Assembly (NCBI RefSeq): GCF_019720895.1
Contig: NZ_JAHKSH010000005.1
Location: 124,001-188,000, forward strand
Origin: Microbacterium salitolerans
Lineage (GTDB): Bacteria > Actinomycetota > Actinomycetes > Actinomycetales > Microbacteriaceae
Length of the DNA stretch: 64,000 nucleotides
Direction: 5' to 3'
Shown here: positions 11,665 to 21,609 of the stretch, one piece after another
Layout: each line of letters starts with the position of its first letter
Position numbering within the stretch: the stretch's first letter is position 1
The notes under the pieces: generated by a model
The model's database searches: none
Told to the model about the DNA's origin: nothing
What the model saw: only the letters and a program-made list of their open reading frames with translations
Program-made: the position numbers and the translations under genes

Positions 11665-13058
11665 TGTCCGCGCTGCACGATCTCTCGGCGGCGGAGCAGA
11701 TCGCCGCGCTGCGCTCACGCGATCTCGCCCCCGCCGATCTCACCGAGCACTACCTCGGGCGGATCGCCGAGCAGAACGATCGCCTCGGCGCCTTCGTCGA
11801 GGTCACGGCCGGCGCCGCACGCGCTCGCGCGGCCGCGCTGACCGCCCCGGACGGCCCGCTGTGGGGCCTGCCGCTCGCCGACAAGGACCTCACCGCCCGG
11901 GCCGGGGTGCCGACCCGGTACGGATCGCGCGCGTTCGCCGACTTCGTCCCCGAGCATTCGGACCCCCTTGCTCTCGCGCTCGACGCGGCTGGCGCGATCA
12001 GCCTCGGCAAGACCAGCACTCCCGAGTTCGGCCTGACCGGATACACCGAGACCCAGATCGCCCCTCCCGCGCGCGACCCGTGGGATCCGGAACACGGCGC
12101 AGGAGGCTCGAGCGGCGGCGCCGCAGCGGCCGTCGCGGCCGGTCTGCTGCCGGCGGCCCCCGCATCCGACGGCGGTGGCTCCATCCGCATCCCGTCCGCG
12201 ACCGTCGGCGTCGTGGGCCTGAAGCCGTCCCGCGGACGCCTCCCGATCGGATCCGGGCTCGACTCCCCCGGCGGTCTGTCGGTCACCGGCCCCATCGCGC
12301 GCTCGGCTCACGATGCCGCGCTCCTGCTCGACGCCCTCCTCGACGCCGTGCCCTATTCCTACGCGACCCGCGCCCCCGGGTCCGGTCCGTTCGCCGATGC
12401 CGCCGTCGCAGACGCGCCCTCGATGCTCGTCGGCGTGACGACCGTCTCGCCCTGGGACGACGCGATGGACATCGAGGTGCACGGCTCCGCGCACGACGCC
12501 GTCGCGCACGCGATCCGCATGCTCGACGCCGCGGGCCACGCCGTCGACGATGCGTCGTGGTCGCCCGCCCCCTACGCCGACATGTTCATGACGATGTGGC
12601 GTGCGTCGGCCGCGCGGATCCCCGTCCCCGACGACGGTCTCGACCGGGTCCAGCCGATCACCGCGTGGCTCGCGCGCGAAGGACGGGCCCTCCCGGCCGA
12701 GCGGGTGCTCGGCGCGTACTCGGCGGCGACGGCGTTCGAGCGCGCGACAATCGACGCGTTCTCGCCCTTCGACGCCGTGCTGACACCGGCGCTCGCCCTG
12801 CCGCCGCGGCCGATCGGGTGGCACGACTCCGACGATGCCGAACGCGCGTTCGCCCAGCAGTGCCAGTACGCGCCGTACAGCAGCTTCGTGAACGTCGCCG
12901 GCCTCCCGGCCCTCACCGTCCCCGTCACGACGGACCCGTCGGGCCATCCGGTGAGCGTCCAGCTGATCGGCCGCCCCGGCGGGGAGGCGCGGATCCTCGC
13001 CCTCGCGACGGTTCTGGAGCGCGCCCGCGGCCCGCTCCCCCACCCGCCCGGGTGGTGA
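11664..13058 (+). CDS. Amidase (amidase-signature family)
   Basis: A 464-residue hydrolase of the GatA/amidase-signature fold. The Ser-cisSer-Lys triad is visible: Lys in LADKDLT, cis-Ser in GGSSGGAAAAVAAG and the nucleophilic Ser in SDGGGSIRIPS. It is coupled to cysE by a one-base overlap but no gatB or gatC is near, so it is probably not part of the tRNA amidotransferase. The substrate is unknown; link to cysteine metabolism is only positional. Confidence 0.87.
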   Translation: MSALHDLSAAEQIAALRSRDLAPADLTEHYLGRIAEQNDRLGAFVEVTAGAARARAAALTAPDGPLWGLPLADKDLTARAGVPTRYGSRAFADFVPEHSDPLALALDAAGAISLGKTSTPEFGLTGYTETQIAPPARDPWDPEHGAGGSSGGAAAAVAAGLLPAAPASDGGGSIRIPSATVGVVGLKPSRGRLPIGSGLDSPGGLSVTGPIARSAHDAALLLDALLDAVPYSYATRAPGSGPFADAAVADAPSMLVGVTTVSPWDDAMDIEVHGSAHDAVAHAIRMLDAAGHAVDDASWSPAPYADMFMTMWRASAARIPVPDDGLDRVQPITAWLAREGRALPAERVLGAYSAATAFERATIDAFSPFDAVLTPALALPPRPIGWHDSDDAERAFAQQCQYAPYSSFVNVAGLPALTVPVTTDPSGHPVSVQLIGRPGGEARILALATVLERARGPLPHPPGW

Positions 13059-13068
13059 CGCGATGCGC

Positions 13069-13124
13069 GGGTGAGAGCCATCGCCTCTCACGCGTCCGGC
13101 GCAGCGGATCCGCCTGAGCGGATC
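13069..13124. terminator. Two hairpins between convergent amidase and DUF4012 genes
   Basis: Arms GTGAGAG (13071-13077) and CTCTCAC (13085-13091) form one hairpin just after the amidase stop. Arms GATCCGC (13107-13113) and GCGGATC (13118-13124) form a second that reaches the DUF4012 stop. Neither has a T-run, as is common in high-GC actinobacteria. They probably terminate the two facing transcripts. Confidence 0.55.
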
Positions 13125-14886
13125 ACCCGCAGGCAGCGCCCTCCGTCCAGGTCGGCGCACTCGTCACCAGCGGCGTGTGGACGAGACGCGGTGCGACGTC
13201 GCCGATGGTCGCCGACGCGAACCGGAACTCGATCTCGCGCGTCTCTCCCGGATCCACGGTCACCTCTGAGGAGATGACCGCGCGCTCCGCGGCAGACGTG
13301 CGTGTGGACGGGACGGACTCGCCGTCGATCGTCGCGCTCTCCGGCACCGCTCCGGCGGGCGCCGAGACCGCGACCTGCAGCGCGATGTCCTCCGGATCCG
13401 CGCCGCCGAGACCCGGCGCCATGCGCGGCGGCAGAACGACGTCGTCGGGCACCGTGCTCGTCAGCGCGACATTGACGCGCACGATGCCACGGCCGTCCGC
13501 ACGACACTCCGCGACGGCCGCCGTGAACGTCGCGTCCAGGGCGACATCGAGCTTGCTGCCAGCGGTGTTGTTGAGGGCGACGCCGTAGCCTTCGTCGCCC
13601 GCGAGCAGGGTCCGTGCGCGCATCCCGCCGAGCGCGGTCGATTCGATGAGCCGCTGATCCGACGGGTCGGCGCTCCAGATCGCGATGCGCCCCTCCTCCG
13701 CGAGGGGCGCCAGGACGGCCGCAAGCTGCGGCAGCTCGCCGATCTCCTTCGAGACGGCATCGAGCACATGCGCGGCGACGGCGCGGAAGAAGACCGTCTG
13801 CTCGGCGGCGTCGCGGGTGAGGTAGGGGTCGCGGAGCAGCGCCTCGGGCACGTTGTCCTGGTCGATGGTCACGCCCTCGACGTCGACGGGACCGATGACG
13901 CCCAGCAGCGCTGCCAGCACCCCCGTATCGATCGCGACGACCGCGTCGGGCGCCTCGCCGCCTCGTCGTTCCCACCACGCGGCGGCGAGCGCCCCCGAGA
14001 GGGCGAAGTCATCGGTCATCGTGATGTTCTGCACATGGCGCCCCGGTGCGTGGCCGTACAGCGCGAGAGCGTCCGACGGCAGCGAGACGAGCGATTCCCT
14101 CGCCGGCGCGAACTGGTCGCTGTCGGCGCTCTCGCGGATCTCGAACGCGCCGTCATCCGTCTCGAGCTCGAAGAACGTTCCGGTGAGCCCGCCCCCGGTG
14201 CGCAGTTCTGCGTTGTTCTGAAGCATCACCAGGATCCGCGTGCTCTCCTCGGCGCCCAGCAGCGACCCGACGACACCGGCGATCCTGTCGCTCTCCTCCA
14301 CCACGGGAAGGATCGCGGTGAGCTCATCGCGCAGCCGCAGGATCCGATCTCCGACCGCGCCGTGGAGGCTGTCGACGTCGTGCGCATCGATCCGTTCAAG
14401 TGCCTGAGACGTCTCCTGGGCGACATCGGCCAGCGGACCTCGCAGCCGGGCGAGCGACGTCAGCGCACCCTCGTCGTCCGACGCGGACGCGGCCGCGTCG
14501 GCGAAGGGGACCACGGCGTCGGCGAACAGGTCGTCGAGCGCTGCGGCGCTCTCCCGCGCGGCCCCGAGCGACGCGCCGACCCCCGGGACCTGCTCGCCGA
14601 GCCGCCAGATCGGATCCGCCATCAGACCGGCGGCCTCCTCGGCCCCCGCGGCGATCTCGTCGATGTCGCTCCGCGCATCGGCCACGCGCGCGAGCGCGCC
14701 GCCGATGAGCGCCTGCTCATCGAGCCCGTGGATGGTCTGGACGAGGCGCTCGACCGCGGGCTCGGCCCGCTCGAGCGCCCGATGAGCCATCCACCCGCGC
14801 ACTCCGATCCATACCGCCATCGCGACGACGCACGCGGCGAGGATCGTCACCCCCAGGACGGCGATGCGACGCGGACGCGAGCGCAT
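13123..14886 (-). CDS. DUF4012 membrane-anchored protein
   Basis: A 587-residue protein with a single N-terminal membrane segment (about residues 8-30) and a long extracellular part. The DUF4012 signature is seen in ILVMLQNNAELRTGGGLTGT, ITMTDDFALSGALAAAWW and VVAIDTGVLAALLGVIGPV. The family is often found beside cell-envelope polysaccharide genes, but its activity is not established. The ATG at 14884-14886 has GAGGGGAGG before it. It follows the LAATG-anchored protein gene by 14 bases, so the pair is probably co-transcribed. Confidence 0.85.
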   Translation of the reverse strand: MRSRPRRIAVLGVTILAACVVAMAVWIGVRGWMAHRALERAEPAVERLVQTIHGLDEQALIGGALARVADARSDIDEIAAGAEEAAGLMADPIWRLGEQVPGVGASLGAARESAAALDDLFADAVVPFADAAASASDDEGALTSLARLRGPLADVAQETSQALERIDAHDVDSLHGAVGDRILRLRDELTAILPVVEESDRIAGVVGSLLGAEESTRILVMLQNNAELRTGGGLTGTFFELETDDGAFEIRESADSDQFAPARESLVSLPSDALALYGHAPGRHVQNITMTDDFALSGALAAAWWERRGGEAPDAVVAIDTGVLAALLGVIGPVDVEGVTIDQDNVPEALLRDPYLTRDAAEQTVFFRAVAAHVLDAVSKEIGELPQLAAVLAPLAEEGRIAIWSADPSDQRLIESTALGGMRARTLLAGDEGYGVALNNTAGSKLDVALDATFTAAVAECRADGRGIVRVNVALTSTVPDDVVLPPRMAPGLGGADPEDIALQVAVSAPAGAVPESATIDGESVPSTRTSAAERAVISSEVTVDPGETREIEFRFASATIGDVAPRLVHTPLVTSAPTWTEGAACG

Positions 14887-14900
14887 GTGCACCCCTCCCC

Positions 14901-15572
14901 TCAGCTGCGACGACGACGAGCGACGAGGAGGACGCCAGCGAGGAGCGCCGCGGCGCCGACCACGAGCGGCGGCATGATGTCCGTCCCCGTCGCCGCGAGA
15001 TCGTCGACCTGCGACTCTCCCGCAGCCGCGCCCGGCTCCGCGGCTGCGCCGGGCCGCTCGGCCGCCGGACGCGGGCCGGCGACGCACGTGGGCGTCGACG
15101 GCGGATACTCGACCGCGGCGACGAACTCGGGGTTGACGGCGATCGTCACCGACGCGCCGTTCCTCGTCCATCCGAGGTCGGCGTCGCCGACATCGAGCCA
15201 CTCACCGTCGTCGAGCACCCAGCCCGGCCAGTCGCTGCCGCGACCCGCATCGTCGACGGACGCGCCGGGCCACAGAATCCGCCCCGAGAGTCTGCCCGTC
15301 TCATCGATCGTGCCGAGAGGGACGACGAGCCGTTCGCCGCCGCGCGCGAAGACGAGGTCCGCATCACGCGGGGCCGACTGACCCGCCTGATCCACCAGCG
15401 TCACGTCGAAGTCGATCCACGGGGCGTCGGAGACGCACGCCGCGCTCGCCGAGGCATTCAGTGCGGGCTCCGGCGTCGTCTCGGGTGTGTAGTCCCAGTC
15501 CTCGCCCGAGTCGGCCGGCAGCGGCGCGAGGATGATCGCCGCTGCCGCGAGTGCGGTGAAAGTGATGGACAC
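14901..15572 (-). CDS. Cell-wall-anchored protein with LAATG sorting signal
   Basis: A 223-residue exported protein. An N-terminal signal helix is followed by a compact region with a few Cys and a Pro/Ala-rich linker (about residues 165-190). The C-terminus has LAATGTD, a membrane helix and the positively charged end ARRRRS: the layout of a sortase substrate. LAxTG is the motif preferred by actinobacterial class E sortases; no sortase gene is in the window. The GTG at 15570-15572 is chosen because GGGGGAG stands six bases upstream. The middle domain is not one I recognise. Confidence 0.75.
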   Translation of the reverse strand: MSITFTALAAAAIILAPLPADSGEDWDYTPETTPEPALNASASAACVSDAPWIDFDVTLVDQAGQSAPRDADLVFARGGERLVVPLGTIDETGRLSGRILWPGASVDDAGRGSDWPGWVLDDGEWLDVGDADLGWTRNGASVTIAVNPEFVAAVEYPPSTPTCVAGPRPAAERPGAAAEPGAAAGESQVDDLAATGTDIMPPLVVGAAALLAGVLLVARRRRS

Positions 15573-15699
15573 GGTGCTCTCCCCCGTCGATGTGCGGGCC
15601 GCAGGACGCGGGCCCACACATCAGGAGCACATCGGACGCCGCCAGATACATTCGCCGAGAGCCGATTCGCCGCCGCGAGGCGACAGGCCGGGAATCGAC

Positions 15700-16779
15700 C
15701 TACTCGGTGTCGCCGACGGCGGCGAGGCGCTCGGCCTCGTCGGCGTCGATGCAGCTCTGGATCACCGGGTCGAGGGCGCCGTCCATGACGCTGTCGAGAT
15801 TGTAGGCCTTGAAGCCCGTGCGATGGTCGGCGATCCGGTTCTCCGGAAAGTTGTAGGTGCGGATCCGCTCCGACCGATCCATGCCGCGGATCTGGCTCTT
15901 GCGCGCGTCGGCGGCGAGAGCCGCGAGCTCCTCCTGCTGCCGCGCGAGGATGCGCGCCCGGAGCACGCGCATGGCCGCCTCGCGGTTCTGGAGCTGCGAC
16001 TTCTCGTTCTGCATCGAGACGACGATGCCCGTCGGCAGGTGGGTGATCCGCACGGCCGAGTCGGTCGTATTGACCGACTGCCCTCCCGGACCCGAGGAGC
16101 GGTACACGTCGATCTTGAGATCGTTCTGACTGATCTCGACCTCGCCCGGCTCATCGACCTCGGGGAAGACGAGCACGCCCGTCGTCGACGTGTGGATGCG
16201 CCCCTGCGACTCGGTCGCCGGGACGCGCTGCACGCGATGGACGCCGCCCTCGTACTTGAGGTGCGCCCAGACGCCCTGCGCGGGATCGTTCGAGGATCCC
16301 TTGATCGCCAGCTGGACATTCTTGTAGCCACCGATGTCGGACGGATCCGCCTCGATCATCTCGGTCTTCCAGCCCTGCGCATTCGCGTACTGCGAGTACA
16401 TGCGCAGGAGATCGCCCGCGAACAGGGCGCTCTCGGCGCCGCCCTCGCCCGCTTTGATCTCCATGATCACGTCGCGCCCGTCGTCCGGGTCGCGCGGGAC
16501 GAGGAGGCGGCGCAGGCGCTCCTGCACCTCGGCGAGGTGCGTCTCGATCTCGGGGATCTCGTCGACAAACGCCTCGTCTTCCTTCGCGAGCTCACGGGCA
16601 GCCTCGAGGTCGTCACCGGCCTGGGACCACTCCTCGTAGGCGCGCACGATCTTCGAGAGCTCGGCGTAGCGCCGATTGACGCGCTTCGCGCGCGCGGCGT
16701 CGGCGTGCACCGCCGGGTCGGAGAGCTCCTCCTGAACCCGACGGTGCTCGTCGATCAGCGACTGAACGGACTCGAACAC
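15700..16779 (-). CDS. prfA: Peptide chain release factor 1
   Basis: A 359-residue factor that ends translation at UAA and UAG. The GGQ motif lies in [15 protein letters not shown], and the RF1-type [18 protein letters not shown] is near residue 300. The start is GTG at 16777-16779. It follows rho by six bases. Its modifying enzyme PrmC is encoded downstream beyond an inserted gene group. Confidence 0.97.
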   Translation of the reverse strand: MFESVQSLIDEHRRVQEELSDPAVHADAARAKRVNRRYAELSKIVRAYEEWSQAGDDLEAARELAKEDEAFVDEIPEIETHLAEVQERLRRLLVPRDPDDGRDVIMEIKAGEGGAESALFAGDLLRMYSQYANAQGWKTEMIEADPSDIGGYKNVQLAIKGSSNDPAQGVWAHLKYEGGVHRVQRVPATESQGRIHTSTTGVLVFPEVDEPGEVEISQNDLKIDVYRSSGPGGQSVNTTDSAVRITHLPTGIVVSMQNEKSQLQNREAAMRVLRARILARQQEELAALAADARKSQIRGMDRSERIRTYNFPENRIADHRTGFKAYNLDSVMDGALDPVIQSCIDADEAERLAAVGDTE

Positions 16780-16785
16780 GGTCGG

Positions 16786-19008
16786 TCAGCGGGCGTCGTC
16801 GTGGCCCGCGCCACGGCCCCCAGCGGTCGGCATGCTCTTCTGCATCTGCACGAGGAACTCGACGTTCGACGACGTGTCCTTGAGCTTCTCGAGGATCACG
16901 GCAAGCGCGTGCTGCTGGTCCATTCCGGCCAGCGCGCGGCGCAGCTTCCACGTGATCTTGACCTCGTCGGGGCTCAGCAGCATCTCCTCGCGGCGCGTGG
17001 ACGACGCGCTGACGTCGACAGCCGGGAAGATGCGCTTGTCGGCAAGCTGTCGCGACAGGCGCAGCTCCATGTTGCCGGTGCCCTTGAACTCCTCGAAGAT
17101 GACGTCGTCCATCTTGGACCCGGTCTCGACGAGCGCGGTCGCGAGGATCGTGAGGGATCCGCCGTTCTCGATGTTGCGCGCGGCGCCGAAGAACTTCTTC
17201 GGCGGGTACAGCGCCGACGCGTCGACGCCGCCCGAGAGCACGCGGCCGGAGGTGGGAGCCGACACGTTGTAAGCGCGGCCGAGGCGCGTGATCGAGTCGA
17301 GGAGCACGACGACGTCGCGGCCCAGCTCGACCAGGCGCTTCGCGCGCTCGATCGCGAGCTCGGCGACCGTCGTGTGGTCCTCGGCCGGACGGTCGAACGT
17401 CGAGGCCACGACCTCGCCGTTCACCGAGCGCTGCATGTCGGTGACCTCCTCGGGGCGCTCGTCGACGAGCACGACCATGAGGTGAGCCTCGGGGTTGTTC
17501 TGCGCGATCGCGTTCGCGATCTGCTGCATCACGATCGTCTTGCCCGCCTTCGGGGGCGCGACGATGAGGCCGCGCTGGCCCTTGCCGATCGGCGAGACGA
17601 GGTCGATGATGCGCTGCGTCGTCTTGTCGGGCGCGGTCTCCAGACGCAGGCGCTCCTGCGGGTAGAGCGGCGTGAGGCTCGAGAACTCGACCCGGTTCGC
17701 GGCGTCATCTGCGGAGAGGCCGTTGACGGAGTCGACCTTGACGAGCGCGTTGTACTTCTGACGCCCATTCTGCTCACCCTCGCGCGGCTGCTTGATCGCG
17801 CCGACGACGGCGTCTCCCTTGCGCAGGTGGTACTTCTTCACCTGTCCGAGGGACACGTACACGTCCTGCTGTCCGGGGAGGTAGCCCGTGGTGCGGACGA
17901 ACGCGTAGTTCTCGAGGACGTCGAGGATTCCCGCGATGGGGATCAGCACGTCGTCGTCGTTGATCTCGGGCTCGAACTCGTCCTGCCCGGGACGGCCGCG
18001 ACCGCGCTTGCCCCGACCGCGGCCCTGCGCCTGCGCCTGGGCCGAGGGGCTCTGCTTCTGCTGCTCCTGGGGCTTCTGGCCGCCGTTCTTCTGGCCGTTC
18101 TGACCGCCGTCGCCCTTCTGCTGCTGCTCCTCGCCATCGGCGTCGCCGCCCTTCTTGCGGCGGTTGCGCGAGCGGCTGCGACGGCTGCGACCGGAGCCCT
18201 CCTGCTCGTCGGAGTCGTTCGAGCCGTCGGAGGCGTCGCCGCCGTTCGCGGACTCGGACCTCTTCGCGTCGCCCTCGGACTTCTTCGCGTCGCCCTCGGA
18301 CTCGGCGGGCGCGGAGGTCTCGGCGGGAGCTGTCTTCTCCGTCGAGGGCGCGCTGTCGACAGGCTTCTCCGCCCGCGCGGCGTCGGTCGCGGGAGCCTCG
18401 GCGGGCGCCTCCTCGGCCTGCGCGGCGGGCTTCTTGCGCGCGCGGCTGCGCGCCGGCTTCTTCGCGGGCTCCGCGGCCTTCTCCGCCTCGGCGGACGCCT
18501 CCGCGGGCTTCTCCTCCTCCGCGGGCTTCTCCGTCTCGCCGGCGTCAGCCTGAGGGGTCTCCTCGGGGGCCGGCTCCTCGGTCTTCTTGGCGCGACTGCG
18601 GCGTGCGCGGGCCGGCTTCTCCGCCGGGGCCTCCTCGGCGGGAGCCTCGGCAGCCGGAGCCTCCGCGGCGGGAGCCTCGCTCTGCTCCGCCTTCGCGGCC
18701 TCCTCGGCGGCCTTGTCGGCCTCGATCTGCTTCTTCGTGCGACGCGGAGCGCGCTTCTTGGGGGCGGCCTTCGGCGCCTCCTCGGCGACCTCGGCGGGCG
18801 CGGCCTCAGCCGGCTTCTCCGCCGCGGCTGTCGCTTCCGCCTGCTGCGCCGCGGCCGCCGCAGTGCTGGCCGTCGTCGCGCGTCGCGGTGTGCGCTTGCG
18901 CGGTGCCTTCTTCGGCGCCGTCGCCTCATCGGCCGCGGCGATCGCCTGGTCGATGTCGTTCTGTGCGGCGGCGGTGTCGCCGACCGTGGTCTCAGTGGTG
19001 GGTTCCAC
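16786..19008 (-). CDS. rho: Transcription termination factor Rho with long disordered N-terminus
   Basis: A 740-residue hexameric RNA helicase that ends transcription. Residues 1 to about 345 are low-complexity: Ala/Glu/Lys/Pro repeats, then Arg/Ser and Gln/Gly-rich parts ending [12 protein letters not shown]. The RNA-binding cold-shock-like domain follows ([20 protein letters not shown]), then the ATPase with Walker A APPKAGKT, the R-loop region [17 protein letters not shown] and [13 protein letters not shown] cannot find the helical Rho_N domain usually at the N-terminus. The start is GTG at 19006-19008 with AAGGAG six bases upstream. Confidence 0.96.
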   Translation of the reverse strand: MEPTTETTVGDTAAAQNDIDQAIAAADEATAPKKAPRKRTPRRATTASTAAAAAQQAEATAAAEKPAEAAPAEVAEEAPKAAPKKRAPRRTKKQIEADKAAEEAAKAEQSEAPAAEAPAAEAPAEEAPAEKPARARRSRAKKTEEPAPEETPQADAGETEKPAEEEKPAEASAEAEKAAEPAKKPARSRARKKPAAQAEEAPAEAPATDAARAEKPVDSAPSTEKTAPAETSAPAESEGDAKKSEGDAKRSESANGGDASDGSNDSDEQEGSGRSRRSRSRNRRKKGGDADGEEQQQKGDGGQNGQKNGGQKPQEQQKQSPSAQAQAQGRGRGKRGRGRPGQDEFEPEINDDDVLIPIAGILDVLENYAFVRTTGYLPGQQDVYVSLGQVKKYHLRKGDAVVGAIKQPREGEQNGRQKYNALVKVDSVNGLSADDAANRVEFSSLTPLYPQERLRLETAPDKTTQRIIDLVSPIGKGQRGLIVAPPKAGKTIVMQQIANAIAQNNPEAHLMVVLVDERPEEVTDMQRSVNGEVVASTFDRPAEDHTTVAELAIERAKRLVELGRDVVVLLDSITRLGRAYNVSAPTSGRVLSGGVDASALYPPKKFFGAARNIENGGSLTILATALVETGSKMDDVIFEEFKGTGNMELRLSRQLADKRIFPAVDVSASSTRREEMLLSPDEVKITWKLRRALAGMDQQHALAVILEKLKDTSSNVEFLVQMQKSMPTAGGRGAGHDDAR

Positions 19009-19233
19009 GAGTGCTCCTTGCGTTGGGATGTGTCAGAGCCGATCCGCACGCGGGAACATGATGCTGATACGCGCCGGAGACGGCGCGACGATCGCCCGGT
19101 TACTCCCGTGAGCGTGACGCTCCTGCAGGAGAAGTCGGGGATCCGTGCGGGGCTTCGCAGAGATGCGACGGAGGTTCAGAGTTCGTGCGAAATGGCACCC
19201 TCCGCTGTGTCCCTCACTGTACCACTGAGCCGA
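19009..19233 (-). promoter_or_regulatory. rho leader / thrC-rho intergenic region
   Basis: These 225 bases separate the thrC stop from the rho GTG. A six-base-stem hairpin, CTGAGC-TGATCG-GCTCAG, overlaps the thrC stop and could be a weak terminator. The remaining stretch is unusually long for this compact block and would make a long 5' leader if rho has its own promoter. Rho is autoregulated through its leader in other bacteria; no specific attenuator could be established here. Confidence 0.35.
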
Positions 19234-20637
19234 TCAGCTCAGCGCCGACGCGGTGATGAACGCGCGCAGCGCGTCGGCATCGTCGGGCATCTCGGTGACA
19301 TGCTGCGGTGCGTCGAGCATGTCGCGCACCTCCGGCGGGTACTGGAGCTCGATTCCGAGAGCCTCACGGATCGTCTCGGCGAACTTCTCGGGCTTCGCCG
19401 TCTCGAGGACGAGCATCGGGACGCCCGCCTCGAGGTGCTCGCGCGCGACCTTGACGCCGTCTGCGGTGTGCGGGTCGATGAGGTCGCCGCTGGCGGCGTG
19501 CACCGACCGGATCGTCTCGAGGCGATCCGCATGCGTCGACGTGCCGCTCGCGAAGCCGAACTCCTCGGAGAGGCGCGGCTGGTCGGGCACGGCGTCGAAG
19601 AAGCCCTGGGCGTCGAGCTCTGCCCACGCCGAGACCACGCGGGAGGCGTCGCGCTCGAACAGCTCGAAGATGAAGCGCTCGAGATTCGACGCCTTCGAGA
19701 TGTCCATCGACGGACTCGACGTGGCGAGCGTCTCCGCGGCGACGCGCGGACGGTAGACGCCCGTGCGGAAGAACTCGTCGAGCACGTTGTTCTCGTTCGT
19801 CGCAAGCACGAGGCGACGGATCGGCAGCCCCATCTGCTTCGCGTAGAAGCCCGAGAGGATGTTGCCGAAGTTCCCGGAGGGGACCGTGACGCTCAGCTCA
19901 GCGGATCCGGTCTCGTCGGTCGCGCGCAGCCACGCCCAGAAGTAGTAGACGACCTGTGCCGTGATGCGCGCGAGGTTGATCGAGTTGACCGCGCCGAGAC
20001 GGTGAGCGTGCTTGAACTCGAGGTCGCCCGCGAGGCGCTTGACGAGGTTCTGGCAGTCGTCGAAGACACCGTCGATCGCGATGTTGTGGATGTTCTCGTC
20101 GTCGAGCGAGAACATCTGCGCGCGCTGGAACGCGCTCATGCGCCCGAGCGGCGAGAGCATGAAGACCGAGATGCGGTCCTTGCCGCGCAGCGCGTGCTCG
20201 GCGGCCGAGCCCGTGTCGCCCGAGGTGGCGCCGAGCACGTTCAGCACGTCTCCGGTGCGCTCGAGCGCGTACTCGAGGACCTGTCCGAGGAACTGCATGG
20301 CCATGTCCTTGAACGCAAGCGTCGGGCCCTCGGAGAGCCCGACGAGCGTGATGCCGTCGCCGATCGGGCGCAGCGGCACGACGTCCGCGGGGAACGCCGC
20401 GTAGGCGTCGGCCGTCATCCGGGCGAGATCGTCGCGCGGGATGTCGGTCGCGAACAGGCCGAGCACCTCCGCCGCGAGCTCGGGGTACGTCAGGTCGCGC
20501 CAGCCCTCGAGCGTCGCCGCATCGACCTCGGGCATCGTCCGCGGCACGGCCAGCCCGCCGTCGCGCGCGAGCCCTTCGATCAGAGCCTCGCAGTACGACA
20601 GCGGCTCGCCGCCGCCGCGCGTGGAGATGTACTGCAT
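19234..20637 (-). CDS. thrC: Threonine synthase
   Basis: A 467-residue PLP enzyme converting O-phosphohomoserine to threonine. The N-terminus MQYISTRGGGEPLSYCEAL and the PLP lysine region LAFKDMAMQFLGQ are characteristic of the long (E. coli/yeast-type) threonine synthase, and GATSGDTGSAAEHAL forms the phosphate loop. The ATG at 20635-20637 is preferred because GAGG lies eight bases upstream; a start at 20664 would overlap thrB. It is last in the lysA-hom-thrB-thrC operon. Confidence 0.95.
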   Translation of the reverse strand: MQYISTRGGGEPLSYCEALIEGLARDGGLAVPRTMPEVDAATLEGWRDLTYPELAAEVLGLFATDIPRDDLARMTADAYAAFPADVVPLRPIGDGITLVGLSEGPTLAFKDMAMQFLGQVLEYALERTGDVLNVLGATSGDTGSAAEHALRGKDRISVFMLSPLGRMSAFQRAQMFSLDDENIHNIAIDGVFDDCQNLVKRLAGDLEFKHAHRLGAVNSINLARITAQVVYYFWAWLRATDETGSAELSVTVPSGNFGNILSGFYAKQMGLPIRRLVLATNENNVLDEFFRTGVYRPRVAAETLATSSPSMDISKASNLERFIFELFERDASRVVSAWAELDAQGFFDAVPDQPRLSEEFGFASGTSTHADRLETIRSVHAASGDLIDPHTADGVKVAREHLEAGVPMLVLETAKPEKFAETIREALGIELQYPPEVRDMLDAPQHVTEMPDDADALRAFITASALS

Positions 20638-20650
20638 CGGGGTCCTCACA

Positions 20651-21607
20651 TCACGATCCGTCACCGGGGATCTCCATTCTCGCGTCGACCGATTCTCTCG
20701 CCGTTCCGCCCAGGAAGTCGACGGCGAGCATGAGCGGGTGCCAGGATCCGTCGGTCGCCTCCGCCGCCACGTCGACCGCCTCGAGGCGGCGACCGGGTCC
20801 GTCGGCGAGCACGAGGATGCTCGGGCCCGCGCCGGACACGACCGCGGCGAAGCCGCGCGCGCGCAGCGCGCCGACGAGTGCGAAGGTCTCGGGCATCGCC
20901 TGCGCGCGGCGCTCCTGGTGCAGCCTGTCGTCCGTCGCGGACATGAGCAGGTCGGGACTCTGCGTCAGCGCCGCGATGAGCAGCGCCGATCGCGACACGT
21001 TGAAGACCGCGTCCTCACGAGACACCTCGGGGTCGAGGACGCTGCGCGCACGCGACGTCGACATCGTGTGGTCGGGCACGAACACGACGGGAGCGACGCC
21101 GCGGTGGACGAGCAGCTTCTTGTGCTGCGGCACGCCGTTCTCGGTCCACGCGATCGTCAGACCGCCGAACAGCGCGGGCGCCACGTTGTCGGGGTGCCCC
21201 TCGAGCTCCGTCGCGAGACGCAGCAGGTCGGTGTCGGTCAGCTCGGCCTCTCCCTGGAGCAGGCCCTTCGCCGCGAGCACGCCGGCCGCCACGGCCGCAC
21301 CCGACGAGCCGAGGCCCTTGCCGTGGGGGATCCCGTTGCGCGCGACGATGCGCAGGCCGGGCGCCCGATGCCCGACCGCCTCGAAGCAGTAGCGGATCGT
21401 CCGCGCGATCAGGTGCGACTCATCGCGCGGGATCTCCTCGGATCCGGATCCGGTCACCTCGATCTCGAGTGCGCCGTCGGCGAGCGCGGTGACCTCGAGC
21501 TCGTCGTACACGCTGAGGGCGAGCCCCAGGGTGTCGAAGCCGGGTCCGAGGTTCGCGCTGGTGGCGGGGACGCGCACATGCACCGTGCGCTCCCCCGCGC
21601 CGACCAT
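20651..21607 (-). CDS. thrB: Homoserine kinase
   Basis: A 318-residue GHMP-family kinase that phosphorylates homoserine for threonine synthesis. VPATSANLGPGFDTLGLAL is the N-terminal GHMP motif, and the ATP loop is HGKGLGSSGAAVAAG near residue 100. SGAGPSILVLAD is the third GHMP motif. Two bases separate it from hom and 13 from thrC. Confidence 0.96.
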   Translation of the reverse strand: MVGAGERTVHVRVPATSANLGPGFDTLGLALSVYDELEVTALADGALEIEVTGSGSEEIPRDESHLIARTIRYCFEAVGHRAPGLRIVARNGIPHGKGLGSSGAAVAAGVLAAKGLLQGEAELTDTDLLRLATELEGHPDNVAPALFGGLTIAWTENGVPQHKKLLVHRGVAPVVFVPDHTMSTSRARSVLDPEVSREDAVFNVSRSALLIAALTQSPDLLMSATDDRLHQERRAQAMPETFALVGALRARGFAAVVSGAGPSILVLADGPGRRLEAVDVAAEATDGSWHPLMLAVDFLGGTARESVDARMEIPGDGS

Positions 21608-21609
21608 CG

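Noticed and set aside
11664-13058. The amidase gene as gatA of the tRNA amidotransferase.
   Set aside because: No gatB or gatC is adjacent, and the neighbours are cysteine-synthesis genes; the general amidase-signature name is safer.
13123-15201. A 692-codon version of the DUF4012 protein starting at 15201.
   Set aside because: The first 105 residues are Arg-rich shadow sequence over the LAATG gene; the ATG at 14884-14886 has a strong ribosome site and precedes a membrane helix.
19009-19233. A threonine/isoleucine attenuator in the thrC-rho spacer.
   Set aside because: It lies after thrC, not before the operon, and no leader peptide with regulatory codons was found.
15532-20733. A 1,733-codon open frame on the plus strand opposite prfA, rho and thrC.
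   Set aside because: It is the mirror of highly biased codons in three certain genes; no domain or ribosome site supports it.
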